Shown here: positions 1 to 4,995 of the stretch, piece after piece
Layout of the letters: each line of letters begins with the position of its first letter
Position numbering within the stretch: position 1 is the stretch's first letter
DNA from: Micrococcales bacterium UBA3913
GTDB lineage: Bacteria; Actinomycetota; Actinomycetes; Actinomycetales; Microbacteriaceae
Direction: 5' to 3'
DNA length: 5,006 nucleotides
NCBI GenBank assembly: GCA_002391425.1
Contig: DGEZ01000032.1
Location: 482 to 5,487, forward strand
Translations under genes and position numbers: made by a program
Notes under the pieces: generated by a model
Database searches by the model: none
What the model saw: only the letters and a program-made list of their open reading frames with translations
Told to the model about the DNA's origin: nothing

Positions 1-13
1 GTATAAGAGACAG
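1..13. other. Tn5 mosaic-end adapter remnant (left end)
   Basis: The first 13 bases, GTATAAGAGACAG, are the inner 13 bases of the 19-bp Tn5 mosaic end used in Nextera-type tagmentation libraries. The matching reverse complement stands at the other end of the window. This is library sequence left in the assembly, not genomic DNA. The aspartokinase reading frame runs into it, so residues translated from these bases are not real. Confidence 0.93.
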
Positions 14-289
14 GGCCTCGAAGCCGTACGAGGCGATTGCCATGGCGAGCAAAGCCATCGAGATGCGCTCCCCGGCGGTCAACAGCATGTCCAGCTCACG
101 TGCTGGTGGGAGCGGGGACACCTCGTGGGCGAGGTCGAGCAGGTCGTCGGTCGTGTCCCCCATTGCCGAAACAACGACCACGACGTCGTGGCCGGCCCGC
201 TTCGTGTCAACGATGCGCTTGGCGACCCTCTTGATGCTTTCAGCATCCGCAACAGAGGATCCGCCGAACTTCTGAACTATCAAACTCAC
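14..289 (-). CDS. lysC: Aspartate kinase, N-terminal 92 residues (cut by contig end)
   Basis: Aspartokinase phosphorylates L-aspartate with ATP, the first step toward lysine, diaminopimelate, threonine and methionine in the cytoplasm. The visible part is the start of the amino-acid-kinase domain: VQKFGGSS at residues 5-12 (the nucleotide-binding KxGGSS motif with Lys7), VVVVVSAMGDTTDDLLDL around 36-53, and the substrate-side LDMLLTAGERIS at 66-77. This order is diagnostic of the family. The GTG at 289-287 is chosen because it puts the KFGGSS motif at the usual distance from the N-terminus; no strong Shine-Dalgarno is visible in front of it. About three quarters of the protein, including the C-terminal regulatory ACT domains, lies beyond the left end, so feedback sensitivity cannot be judged. 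The real sequence stops at base 14, where adapter begins. The symbol ask is also used in actinobacteria. Confidence 0.95.
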
Positions 290-372
290 TGACTTGGCCG
301 TTTCTGCGGGTGGTTCCGCCCATGCCACTATGGGCGCACTCGCCCCATTCTAGTGTGCTGTCAGCCCTGCTG
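290..372 (-). promoter_or_regulatory. Leader of aspartate kinase with possible competing hairpins
   Basis: This 83-nt spacer separates the terminator-like hairpin from the aspartokinase GTG. On the minus strand the arm CGCCCAT (336-330) can pair perfectly over 7 bp with ATGGGCG (323-317), leaving a 6-nt loop. It can alternatively pair over 5 bp with the preceding GGGCG (345-341), leaving a 4-nt loop. A third, weaker 4-bp stem GCGG/CCGC could form further downstream using the end of the second arm. A TAGAAT hexamer (352-347) resembles a -10 box, but I see no good -35 at 17 nt. If that promoter is used, the first arm would lie outside the transcript. Regulatory function is inference only. Confidence 0.3.
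347..352 (-). promoter_or_regulatory. Candidate -10 box for aspartate kinase
   Basis: TAGAAT on the minus strand matches the sigma-A/sigma-70 -10 consensus at five of six positions. It would start transcription about 50 nt before the aspartokinase GTG. The hexamer 17 nt upstream (TCGCAG) is a poor -35 and falls inside the hairpin at 373-413. Many actinobacterial promoters have weak -35 elements, so this remains possible but unproven. Confidence 0.33.
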
Positions 373-413
373 CGATGCGCCCCGGGGTCCTTAGCGGAGA
401 CCGGGGCGCATCG
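373..413 (-). terminator. GC-rich 13-bp hairpin just after the membrane-protein gene
   Basis: CGATGCGCCCCGG (373-385) and CCGGGGCGCATCG (401-413) are perfect inverted complements of 13 bp around a 15-nt loop. On the minus strand the stem begins 5 nt after the TGA stop (421-419) of the membrane-protein gene. No U-run follows on either strand, so it is not a canonical E. coli-type terminator. U-poor GC hairpins are common at gene ends in high-GC actinobacteria, which makes a terminator or 3'-end stabiliser the likeliest role. It would separate the dnaX-recR-membrane-protein unit from aspartokinase. Confidence 0.7.
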
Positions 414-418
414 TTATC

Positions 419-949
419 TCATGCCTTGTCGGAAGAGGAAGGATCTCCTGCCGCCGGGATCTGCTCGGCAGCAGCATCTTCAGCTGGGATCTGGTCGGCG
501 GGCACTGCCGCCTCGTCGACAGCCGCGGGCTGCTCCTCCGGGATGGCCTCTCCTGCCGCCGGATCGTTCTCGATCTCGGTCTGGTCAGCCACCGGCTCAC
601 GGTACACGTCGCTGATCTCCAGGTCGGCGTCAAACACATCCGAGTTATCGACTGCCGTCGACACCGCGAACAGACGAAGAATATTCACAGCGATCGCGAT
701 CGCGACGACGACGACACCGGCGGTTGCCAGCGCCCCACCGAGGGTAATCACGCCCTGAGCGCCATAGTATGCGCCATAAAGGGCCGAGCTGTCCGTGTAG
801 CTGCTCTGGTCAACGTTGATCTGTGCGATCGTGCCATTGCCCTGGAAGATGAAAATGATGCCTGCAGCCAGCGTGCCCACGCCGATGAGGTAGATCAGGA
901 TGAGCAGAAACAGACTGGGTAATTGTGCTGTGGAGCGAGGCTTGGACAT
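419..949 (-). CDS. Unrecognised two-helix membrane protein with acidic Ala/Pro/Glu tail
   Basis: I do not recognise this 176-residue protein. The ATG at 949-947 follows a purine-rich stretch (AAAGAGAAG) that can serve as ribosome-binding site. A basic N-terminus (KPR at 3-5) leads into a hydrophobic helix at about 12-35. Next come a polar loop at about 36-65 with several Ser, Tyr and Gly residues, and a second helix at about 66-91 ending at Arg92. The positive-inside rule predicts both termini in the cytoplasm and a short external loop. Residues 101-176 form a strongly acidic, low-complexity, probably disordered tail with recurring PAxQIPAE-like units. There is no signal-peptidase site, enzyme motif or cysteine. 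It lies 123 nt after recR and ends at a strong hairpin, so it may be read from the dnaX-recR unit or from its own promoter. Base composition matches its neighbours. The gene is very likely real; its function is unknown. Confidence 0.82.
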   Translation of the reverse strand: MSKPRSTAQLPSLFLLILIYLIGVGTLAAGIIFIFQGNGTIAQINVDQSSYTDSSALYGAYYGAQGVITLGGALATAGVVVVAIAIAVNILRLFAVSTAVDNSDVFDADLEISDVYREPVADQTEIENDPAAGEAIPEEQPAAVDEAAVPADQIPAEDAAAEQIPAAGDPSSSDKA

Positions 950-962
950 GCTTCTCTTTCTT

Positions 963-976
963 TGCGAACGTGCGAA
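963..976 (-). repeat. Short tandem TTCGCA repeat upstream of the membrane-protein start
   Basis: TTCGCA occurs twice with an 8-nt period on the minus strand (TTCGCACGTTCGCA), directly before the purine-rich ribosome-binding region of the membrane-protein gene. It could be two half-sites for a regulator or simply chance. The rest of the 950-1072 spacer shows only a weak TAGGGT -10-like hexamer and no clear terminator after recR. Confidence 0.3.
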
Positions 977-1072
977 TGGCCGAGATGGCTAACACCTACC
1001 CTACGCGTTCCCCGTCGACCGCCCGGCGCGCACGGGCTTGGCATTTCCTGTGCATGGACTTTCTGCCGTGGG

Positions 1073-1669
1073 TTATTCGACGCTGCGACGTCCGGCGAAG
1101 GCGCGCCCCAGCGTGATCTCGTCCGCGAACTCCAGGTCCGCCCCCACCGGAAGACCGGACGCGATGCGGGTAATCCGAACCCCGATCGGCTGCAGCAACC
1201 TCGTCAGATAACTGCTGGTCGCCTCCCCTTCGACCGTGGAGTTCGTCGCGAGGATGACCTCGGTCACGCTGTCATCGGCCAGACGCTGCACCAGGGAGCG
1301 CACGTTCAACTGGTCCGGCCCGACACCGTTCATTGGGTCGATGACGCCACCGAGAACGTGGTACACGCCGTCGTACTCCCGCGCCCGCTCAATGGCTGCG
1401 ACGTCCTTCGACTCCTCGACGACGCATATGACACTGTGGTCTCGGCGTTCGTCACTGCAGATGCTGCACCGGACGCTCTCGGTGAGGTTTCCGCACACCT
1501 CGCACGGGTGTATCCGTTCCCGCACGGTGGCGAGCAATTCGGATAGTGCTGCAGGGTCGTACCTGGGGTCCTGGATCACGAAAAATGCGATGCGTTGAGC
1601 CGACTTGGGCCCGATCCCTGGGAATCGCCCGAGCTCATCGATGAGGTCTTGAAGAATGCCCTCAAACAC
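1073..1669 (-). CDS. recR: Recombination mediator protein RecR
   Basis: RecR works with RecF and RecO to load RecA onto SSB-coated single-stranded gaps during recombinational repair. The 198 residues match the usual family length of about 200, and all domains are present in order. The helix-hairpin-helix with FPGIGPKSAQRIAFF is at 16-30. A four-cysteine zinc motif has C56, C59, C68 and C71. A Toprim domain runs from about 79 with CVVEESKDVAAIE and the conserved GVIDPMNGVGPDQL stretch. The C-terminal Walker-B-like and tail region with LPVGADLEFADEITLGRA closes the protein. The start is GTG (1669-1667), placed 2 nt after the dnaX TAA, which gives the family-typical opening FEGILQDLIDELGRFPG. 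A strong Shine-Dalgarno is not evident, so translation is probably coupled to dnaX. In many bacteria ybaB sits between dnaX and recR; it is absent here. Confidence 0.97.
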   Translation of the reverse strand: MFEGILQDLIDELGRFPGIGPKSAQRIAFFVIQDPRYDPAALSELLATVRERIHPCEVCGNLTESVRCSICSDERRDHSVICVVEESKDVAAIERAREYDGVYHVLGGVIDPMNGVGPDQLNVRSLVQRLADDSVTEVILATNSTVEGEATSSYLTRLLQPIGVRITRIASGLPVGADLEFADEITLGRAFAGRRSVE

Positions 1670-1671
1670 GA

Positions 1672-3576
1672 TTAGTTCTTGTTCTCTTCGTCGACGGGAA
1701 CCGCCTTGAGCATTTCACGGATGACCGCTTCCCCATATTTGGGGGCGTGCTCGGAATTCTCTGGAGCTGCCTTCTTGGCGCTGTCGGGCTGCTCTGTGAG
1801 CACTTTAGCGGTGAACCGCACCCGCACCCCGGTGACCTCAAGGATGACACCGCGCACGGTATCCACAATCTCACCACCGGAACGGAATTTCTCGACATAG
1901 CCGTGATTGGGGAAACCGAGGGACAGCACGTCGTCGGTGAAGCCGACGACGGTCGCGGTGACCAGGATGTTCCAGGACAGTCGGCTGCGCTGCTCCAGGA
2001 TCTCCAGCACCTTCATCCAGGCATCCCGCATCTGCGCGGCAGACAGGGGTGCCGCCTGCATGGCCTCCCCCGTCGGACGGCTCGCAGGCGGCGCCACCGG
2101 AGCGGACGAATCCTGCTGCACAGAAGCCTCGCCTTGCTCAGAACCTTCACTGTGCGATTCCGGTTGACGCACAGGGCCATCCGAAGGCGTCTCGGCCGGA
2201 GAAGAATCTGTCACCCACACGGGGGGCTCCCAGGCCGGGGGCTCATCAGACGTGGCACCAGGCTGGGGAACCGACGGGGAAGAACTCGGCCGTTGCGTCG
2301 GCGTGGAGTCATCAGGCTGTACCGGCAGCGGTGCAGCGGGAACATCACGTTCAGCCTGCGGTGCAGCAGCTGCCGTGCGCTCAACCGGCCGCTGTGGCGC
2401 AGCCCCGGAGGAGTCGACACCAAGACGTAACTCGACGCGGTCCAACCGCGACAGGGTGCCCAAGGCGGTGTCGTCGCTTTCCGGAAGGAGCAGCCGCGCA
2501 GCCAACACCTCCAGGTGGATGCGCGGGCTGGTCGCCCCCACCATCGCCGTCAAGGCCGCATTCGTGAGCGTGGCGGCACGCACCAGCTGCGCGGCACCGA
2601 AGGCCGCAGCCTGACGGACGAGCACGTCGGCCTCGCCCGGAGCGACCGAGGCCAGCACGGCATCGGCGGCGGGACCCGCGTTGCTGACCAGGATGAGGTC
2701 GCGCAGACGCTCCAGCAGGTCTTCCACGAATCGGCGTGGGTCTTGTCCCGACTCGATGACTCTCTCGACAGAGGCGAAGACCGCCGCGGAGTCGCGTGCC
2801 GCCAAGGCATCTATCACCTGGGTGAGCAGTTCGCTGGGGGTGTACCCCAGGAGGGTGACGGTGTACGCATAGGCGATGGTCGACCCGTCAGAACCGGCGA
2901 TCAGCTGGTCGGCAACAGAGAGGGTGTCTCGCACCGATCCCCCACCTGCCCGCACGATCAGCGGCAGCACCCCCGGCTCAGCCGTGATCTTCTCGGCGGC
3001 GAGGATCTTCTCCAGATATGCCGTCATCGTCGAGGGGGGAACCAGCCGGAACGGGTAGTGGTGCGTGCGAGAGCGGATCGTGCCGATGACTTTGTCGGGC
3101 TCCGTCGTCGCAAAGACGAATTTGACGTGCTCGGGCGGTTCCTCCACGATCTTCAACAGCGCATTGAAGCCGCCAGCTGTGACCATATGCGCCTCATCGA
3201 TGATGAACACCTTGTAGCGATCCCGAGCAGGAGCGAAGACCGCACGCTCGCGCAGGTCACGAGCATCGTCGACACCACCATGGCTGGCCGCGTCAATCTC
3301 AACGACATCCAGGGAGCCACTGCCACCGGTGGACAACTCCACGCAGCTGGGGCACACCCCGCACGGGGTATCCGTCGGCCCCTCGGCGCAGTTCAAACAG
3401 CGCGCCAGGATGCGGGCAGAGGTCGTCTTTCCGCAGCCCCGCGGTCCGGAGAACAGATAGGCGTGGTTCACCCGATTGGCGCGCAGCGCATTCATCAGCG
3501 GACGCGTCACGTGCTCCTGACCGATCACCTCTGCAAAGGTGTCTGGCCGGTATCGACGATAAAGTGCTGAAACCAC
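1672..3576 (-). CDS. dnaX: DNA polymerase III subunit gamma/tau
   Basis: DnaX is the AAA+ motor of the clamp loader that places the beta clamp on primed DNA and ties the replisome together. The chosen GTG (3576-3574) yields 634 residues starting VVSALYRRYRPDTFAEVIGQ, the family's standard N-terminus. Visible elements are Walker A GPRGCGKTT (44-52), zinc cysteines C63, C72, C75 and C78, Walker B VFIIDEAH (123-130), sensor 1 ATTEPDK (156-162), the arginine-finger SRT (169-171) and sensor 2 GGSVRDTLS (212-220). Domain III ends near 385. A Pro/Ser/Ala/Glu-rich linker follows (about 386-515), then a folded C-terminal region (516-634) beginning MRDAWMKVLEILEQ. An AGGTAGG sequence 9 nt upstream of the GTG supports this start. 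An in-frame ATG at 3606 would add 10 residues but has a poorly spaced ribosome site. No slippery A-rich site for a shorter gamma form was seen. recR follows after 2 nt. Confidence 0.96.
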   Translation of the reverse strand: MVSALYRRYRPDTFAEVIGQEHVTRPLMNALRANRVNHAYLFSGPRGCGKTTSARILARCLNCAEGPTDTPCGVCPSCVELSTGGSGSLDVVEIDAASHGGVDDARDLRERAVFAPARDRYKVFIIDEAHMVTAGGFNALLKIVEEPPEHVKFVFATTEPDKVIGTIRSRTHHYPFRLVPPSTMTAYLEKILAAEKITAEPGVLPLIVRAGGGSVRDTLSVADQLIAGSDGSTIAYAYTVTLLGYTPSELLTQVIDALAARDSAAVFASVERVIESGQDPRRFVEDLLERLRDLILVSNAGPAADAVLASVAPGEADVLVRQAAAFGAAQLVRAATLTNAALTAMVGATSPRIHLEVLAARLLLPESDDTALGTLSRLDRVELRLGVDSSGAAPQRPVERTAAAAPQAERDVPAAPLPVQPDDSTPTQRPSSSPSVPQPGATSDEPPAWEPPVWVTDSSPAETPSDGPVRQPESHSEGSEQGEASVQQDSSAPVAPPASRPTGEAMQAAPLSAAQMRDAWMKVLEILEQRSRLSWNILVTATVVGFTDDVLSLGFPNHGYVEKFRSGGEIVDTVRGVILEVTGVRVRFTAKVLTEQPDSAKKAAPENSEHAPKYGEAVIREMLKAVPVDEENKN

Positions 3577-3583
3577 GATTATG

Positions 3584-3589
3584 AGCCTA
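3584..3589 (-). promoter_or_regulatory. Possible -10 box immediately before dnaX
   Basis: TAGGCT on the minus strand ends 7 nt before the dnaX GTG. This is the spacing seen at leaderless actinobacterial genes, where transcription begins at the start codon. The same bases form part of the AGGTAGG sequence read above as a ribosome-binding site, so the two readings compete. No convincing -35 hexamer is visible. Confidence 0.25.
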
Positions 3590-3620
3590 CCTGCCGCGTC
3601 AGACATTCCCGATGAGCGCA

Positions 3621-3655
3621 TGCACGGTGTGCACAGCCTGCGGGACGCCGCCCGC
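3621..3655 (-). promoter_or_regulatory. Two small inverted repeats between SRP RNA and dnaX
   Basis: Within the 100-nt spacer between the SRP RNA and dnaX there are two short inverted repeats. One is TGCAC-ACC-GTGCA on the minus strand (3633-3621, 5-bp arms). The other is GCGGG-CGGCGT-CCCGC (3655-3640, 5-bp arms, 6-nt loop). The second could end the SRP RNA transcript, although no U-run follows it. The first lies about 45 nt before the dnaX start and could be a regulator site. Both are short enough to be chance in GC-rich DNA. Confidence 0.3.
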
Positions 3656-3675
3656 CGAATTACCCCACACCGAGA

Positions 3676-3772
3676 AGAAGACCCCCCGCGCACCCGACAG
3701 AGCCCAGTTACCCTTGCTGCGTCTCCGCCCTGGGGGAGTTGGCCAGGATGCCGCCGCGCGGGAGGCTCCCCT
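3676..3772 (-). ncRNA. ffs: Bacterial small signal recognition particle RNA (4.5S type)
   Basis: The RNA pairs with Ffh to target nascent membrane and secreted proteins to FtsY and the translocon. On the minus strand CCTCCCGCGC (3765-3756) pairs over 10 positions with GCGCGGGGGG (3691-3682; one G-U), forming the long basal stem. The tip carries the family's most conserved part: CCCCCAGG, then GCG-GAGA-CGC (3728-3719), a GNRA tetraloop hairpin, then AGCAAGGGTAACTGGG. The GCAGCAAGGGT stretch is the Ffh-binding internal-loop signature. The outer end continues with a wobble-rich pairing (about 3771-3766 with 3680-3675), so exact termini are uncertain by several bases. A TAGACT hexamer (3778-3773) could be its -10 box, which would place the 5' end near 3766. 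The position between tRNA-Ser and dnaX is the usual one in actinobacteria. Confidence 0.93.
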
Positions 3773-3778
3773 AGTCTA
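3773..3778 (-). promoter_or_regulatory. Candidate -10 box for the SRP RNA
   Basis: TAGACT on the minus strand stands 6 nt before G3766, the first base of the strong basal stem of the SRP RNA. A TTGGAC hexamer lies upstream, but only 10 nt away, which is too close for a normal -35. The assignment therefore rests on position and on the -10 match alone. Confidence 0.35.
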
Positions 3779-3958
3779 CGTGGTTCTCGTCCAAGATGCG
3801 CATCCGCTTCCCCTCTCAGCCGTCCCGCGCGACTCGTATCGTGCAGCAGATCCGTCCGTTTCGGGACCGGGCGAGGCGCACCAGCTGTGTGCGACGGGGA
3901 AACCTGCACAGTCGCACCTCGCCGACGCGCGTAGTCGTGTAGGATTATCGGGTTGCCT
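3779..3958. other. Divergent spacer between SRP RNA and tRNA-Ser
   Basis: This 180-nt stretch separates the SRP RNA (minus strand) from tRNA-Ser (plus strand) and must hold both of their promoters. No convincing protein-coding gene is seen; open frames crossing it also run through the SRP RNA or the dnaX antisense strand. It contains a perfect 10-bp palindrome, GATGCGCATC (3795-3804), and a TAGGAT hexamer (3940-3945) that could be the tRNA -10 box. Confidence 0.6.
3940..3945 (+). promoter_or_regulatory. Candidate -10 box for tRNA-Ser
   Basis: TAGGAT on the plus strand ends 13 nt before the first base of the mature tRNA. That predicts a start about 7 nt upstream of it, typical for a short tRNA 5' leader. 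No clear -35 is present at the expected spacing (CCTCGC lies there), so the call is tentative. Confidence 0.35.
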
Positions 3959-4046
3959 GGAGGTATCGCCTAGTGGCCTATGGCGCACGCTTGGAAAGCG
4001 TGTTGGGTTAACGCCCTCGGGAGTTCGAATCTCCCTACCTCCGCCA
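3959..4046 (+). tRNA. tRNA-Ser (anticodon GGA)
   Basis: A complete 88-nt cloverleaf with encoded CCA. The acceptor stem GGAGGTA/TACCTCC pairs over all 7 positions, followed by discriminator G and CCA. The D arm has a GCC/GGC stem. The anticodon stem CACGC/GCGTG encloses the loop TTGGAAA with anticodon GGA, which reads UCC and UCU. A long class II variable arm (about TTGGGTTAACGCCCTC, stem GGG/CCC) is the serine hallmark. The T arm GGGAG-TTCGAAT-CTCCC is canonical. It lies on the plus strand, convergent with the phosphoglycerate mutase and divergent from the SRP RNA. Confidence 0.97.
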
Positions 4047-4054
4047 GTTGATTC

Positions 4055-4069
4055 GCTGCCGATTGCAGC
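4055..4069. terminator. Small hairpin between convergent tRNA-Ser and phosphoglycerate mutase
   Basis: GCTGC-CGATT-GCAGC is a perfect 5-bp stem with a 5-nt loop. It fills most of the 23-nt gap between the tRNA 3' end and the mutase stop codon (4072-4070). Being symmetric, it could act on transcripts from both sides. No T-run follows on either strand and the stem is short, so a terminator role is a positional inference. Confidence 0.4.
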
Positions 4070-4825
4070 TCACGTTCCGCCGACCCGCCTCAGTTCCTCT
4101 GCGGCGCGTAGCGCGCCCTCCTGATCGGCATACTCTCCCCCGCGCACGACGGGCACCCCACTACGAAGCCGATAGACGAGCGGATGCCCGGTGGGGATGT
4201 TCAAGTGGCGAATCTCGTGGTCGTCCAGGCCATCCAGCACCGCACAGTACCCGCGCAGGGAGTTGCCGTGCGCGATAACGAGGACAGCCCCCACCGACCC
4301 GAGTGCCGGAACCACACGTTCCTCGTGGAACGCCCGCACCCTGCGCTCGACATCCCTGAGCGACTCGGTGGCGGTAACCGCCCCGGACGGAAGCGCGTTA
4401 TACGGCGGTTCGGCACGAAACCGCTCCAGCTGTTCGCTCGACATAGGTGGCGGCGGAACATCCACGGATCTGCGCCACTCAAGAAACTGCTCGTAGCCGA
4501 ATTCTTCGGCGACATCCGTCTTGCGCCTGCCCGTCAGCGCCCCGTAATTGCGCTCATCCAGCCGCCAGTCACGTGCCAACACACGGGGGTCGAAAACTCC
4601 CTCATCGGCCAGGATGCGTGCCGTCTCGATCGTGCGACGCTGCTCCGAGCAGAACACCGCGGAGAAACCACACCTCAGATCACGCAGGAGCTGGGCCGCA
4701 CGATGCGCCTCCGCACGCCCGCCGCCAGACAGGGGTACGTCGAGGAGCCCCGTGAACAGCCCATCTGCGTTGGCCGTGCTCTCCCCGTGCCGCAGCAGCA
4801 CCAGGGTTCCACTCGCATCCGTCAC
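4070..4825 (-). CDS. gpmA: 2,3-bisphosphoglycerate-dependent phosphoglycerate mutase
   Basis: This cytoplasmic enzyme interconverts 3- and 2-phosphoglycerate in glycolysis through a phosphohistidine. The 251-residue length suits the family. The catalytic set is present at a constant +2 offset from E. coli GpmA: RHGES with nucleophile His13 (12-16), Glu91 in RLDERNYGALTG (88-99), and the second His186 in IAHGNSLRG (184-192). FTGLLDVPLS (24-33), WRRSVDVPPPP (117-127) and LNIPTGHPLVY near the C-terminus are also typical of cofactor-dependent mutases rather than generic histidine phosphatases. Two substrate-pocket positions differ from the classic form: STAN replaces SEWN at 16-19, and ERNY replaces ERHY at 91-94. 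The GTG at 4825-4823 is chosen because the RHG motif follows at the usual distance; a GGAAG lies very close upstream. The gene begins 27 nt after the hrpA stop on the same strand, suggesting co-transcription. Confidence 0.92.
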   Translation of the reverse strand: MTDASGTLVLLRHGESTANADGLFTGLLDVPLSGGGRAEAHRAAQLLRDLRCGFSAVFCSEQRRTIETARILADEGVFDPRVLARDWRLDERNYGALTGRRKTDVAEEFGYEQFLEWRRSVDVPPPPMSSEQLERFRAEPPYNALPSGAVTATESLRDVERRVRAFHEERVVPALGSVGAVLVIAHGNSLRGYCAVLDGLDDHEIRHLNIPTGHPLVYRLRSGVPVVRGGEYADQEGALRAAEELRRVGGT

Positions 4826-4852
4826 AGCTTCCAGTATCTCCGCGTTGCCCGG

Positions 4853-4995
4853 TCAGTCGCCACTTGCCGCGAGCGCCTTGTCGATCCGGGTCAGCGAGAC
4901 GGGCCCATCCGTTCTCAACTTCTGTGCGAAAACGCTGACCCGGAACTCTTCGAGCATCCACCGCACGGCCGTGAGGCGGGCGGGCTGTTCGGGCC
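4853..4995 (-). CDS. hrpA: ATP-dependent RNA helicase HrpA, C-terminal 46 residues (cut by contig end)
   Basis: HrpA is a DEAH-box RNA helicase; in E. coli it is linked to mRNA processing and resolving stalled ribosomes. Only the last 46 codons are present, ending at the TGA 4855-4853. The stretch AVRWMLEEFRVSVFAQKLRT (residues 9-28 of the fragment), followed by GPVSLTRIDKALAAS, fits the extreme C-terminus of the family, where a WMLEELRVSLFAQ-like segment precedes a short helix. The helicase core, with its DEAH and Walker motifs, lies beyond the right end, so the call rests on this tail alone. The phosphoglycerate mutase follows 27 nt downstream. The break at 4995 is the adapter junction, not a natural truncation. 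A longer overlapping frame in this area is a shadow and was not used. Confidence 0.85.

Noticed and set aside
246..323. Short out-of-frame ORF starting at the ATG at 323 in the aspartokinase leader and overlapping its start, considered as a leader peptide.
   Set aside because: It has no clear ribosome site and no run of lysine, threonine or methionine codons, and it overlaps the gene start out of frame, so there is no attenuation logic to support it.
686..712. Repetitive GCGATCGCGATCGCGACGAC stretch considered as a repeat element.
   Set aside because: It encodes the Val/Ala/Ile-rich second membrane helix of the unknown protein, and codon repetition explains the pattern.
923..1546. A 207-codon plus-strand open frame opposite recR.
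   Set aside because: recR in the other strand is complete with HhH, zinc and Toprim motifs; this is its complement read in another frame.
1747..2430. A 227-codon plus-strand open frame opposite the dnaX linker and C-terminus.
   Set aside because: It is antisense to well-supported coding sequence and is Arg/His-rich low-complexity translation without a plausible ribosome site or family match.
2515..3570. A 351-codon plus-strand open frame opposite dnaX.
   Set aside because: It is fully antisense to the conserved AAA+ domain. It is Arg/Gly/Asp-rich with no recognisable motif, as expected for a shadow frame in GC-rich coding DNA.
1672..3576. Programmed frameshift site in dnaX giving a short gamma subunit.
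   Set aside because: No A-rich slippery heptamer followed by a hairpin was seen near the domain III/linker boundary. The reading frame is continuous through the Pro/Ser-rich linker to a folded C-terminus.
3577..3909. Extension of dnaX upstream to an in-frame start at 3909, adding 111 residues.
   Set aside because: The extension runs through the whole SRP RNA gene, has no resemblance to DnaX, and the conserved N-terminus begins at the GTG at 3576.
4680..4961. A 93-codon minus-strand frame spanning the hrpA end and the mutase start.
   Set aside because: It is a frame-shifted shadow of both genes; the hrpA and mutase frames carry the conserved motifs.
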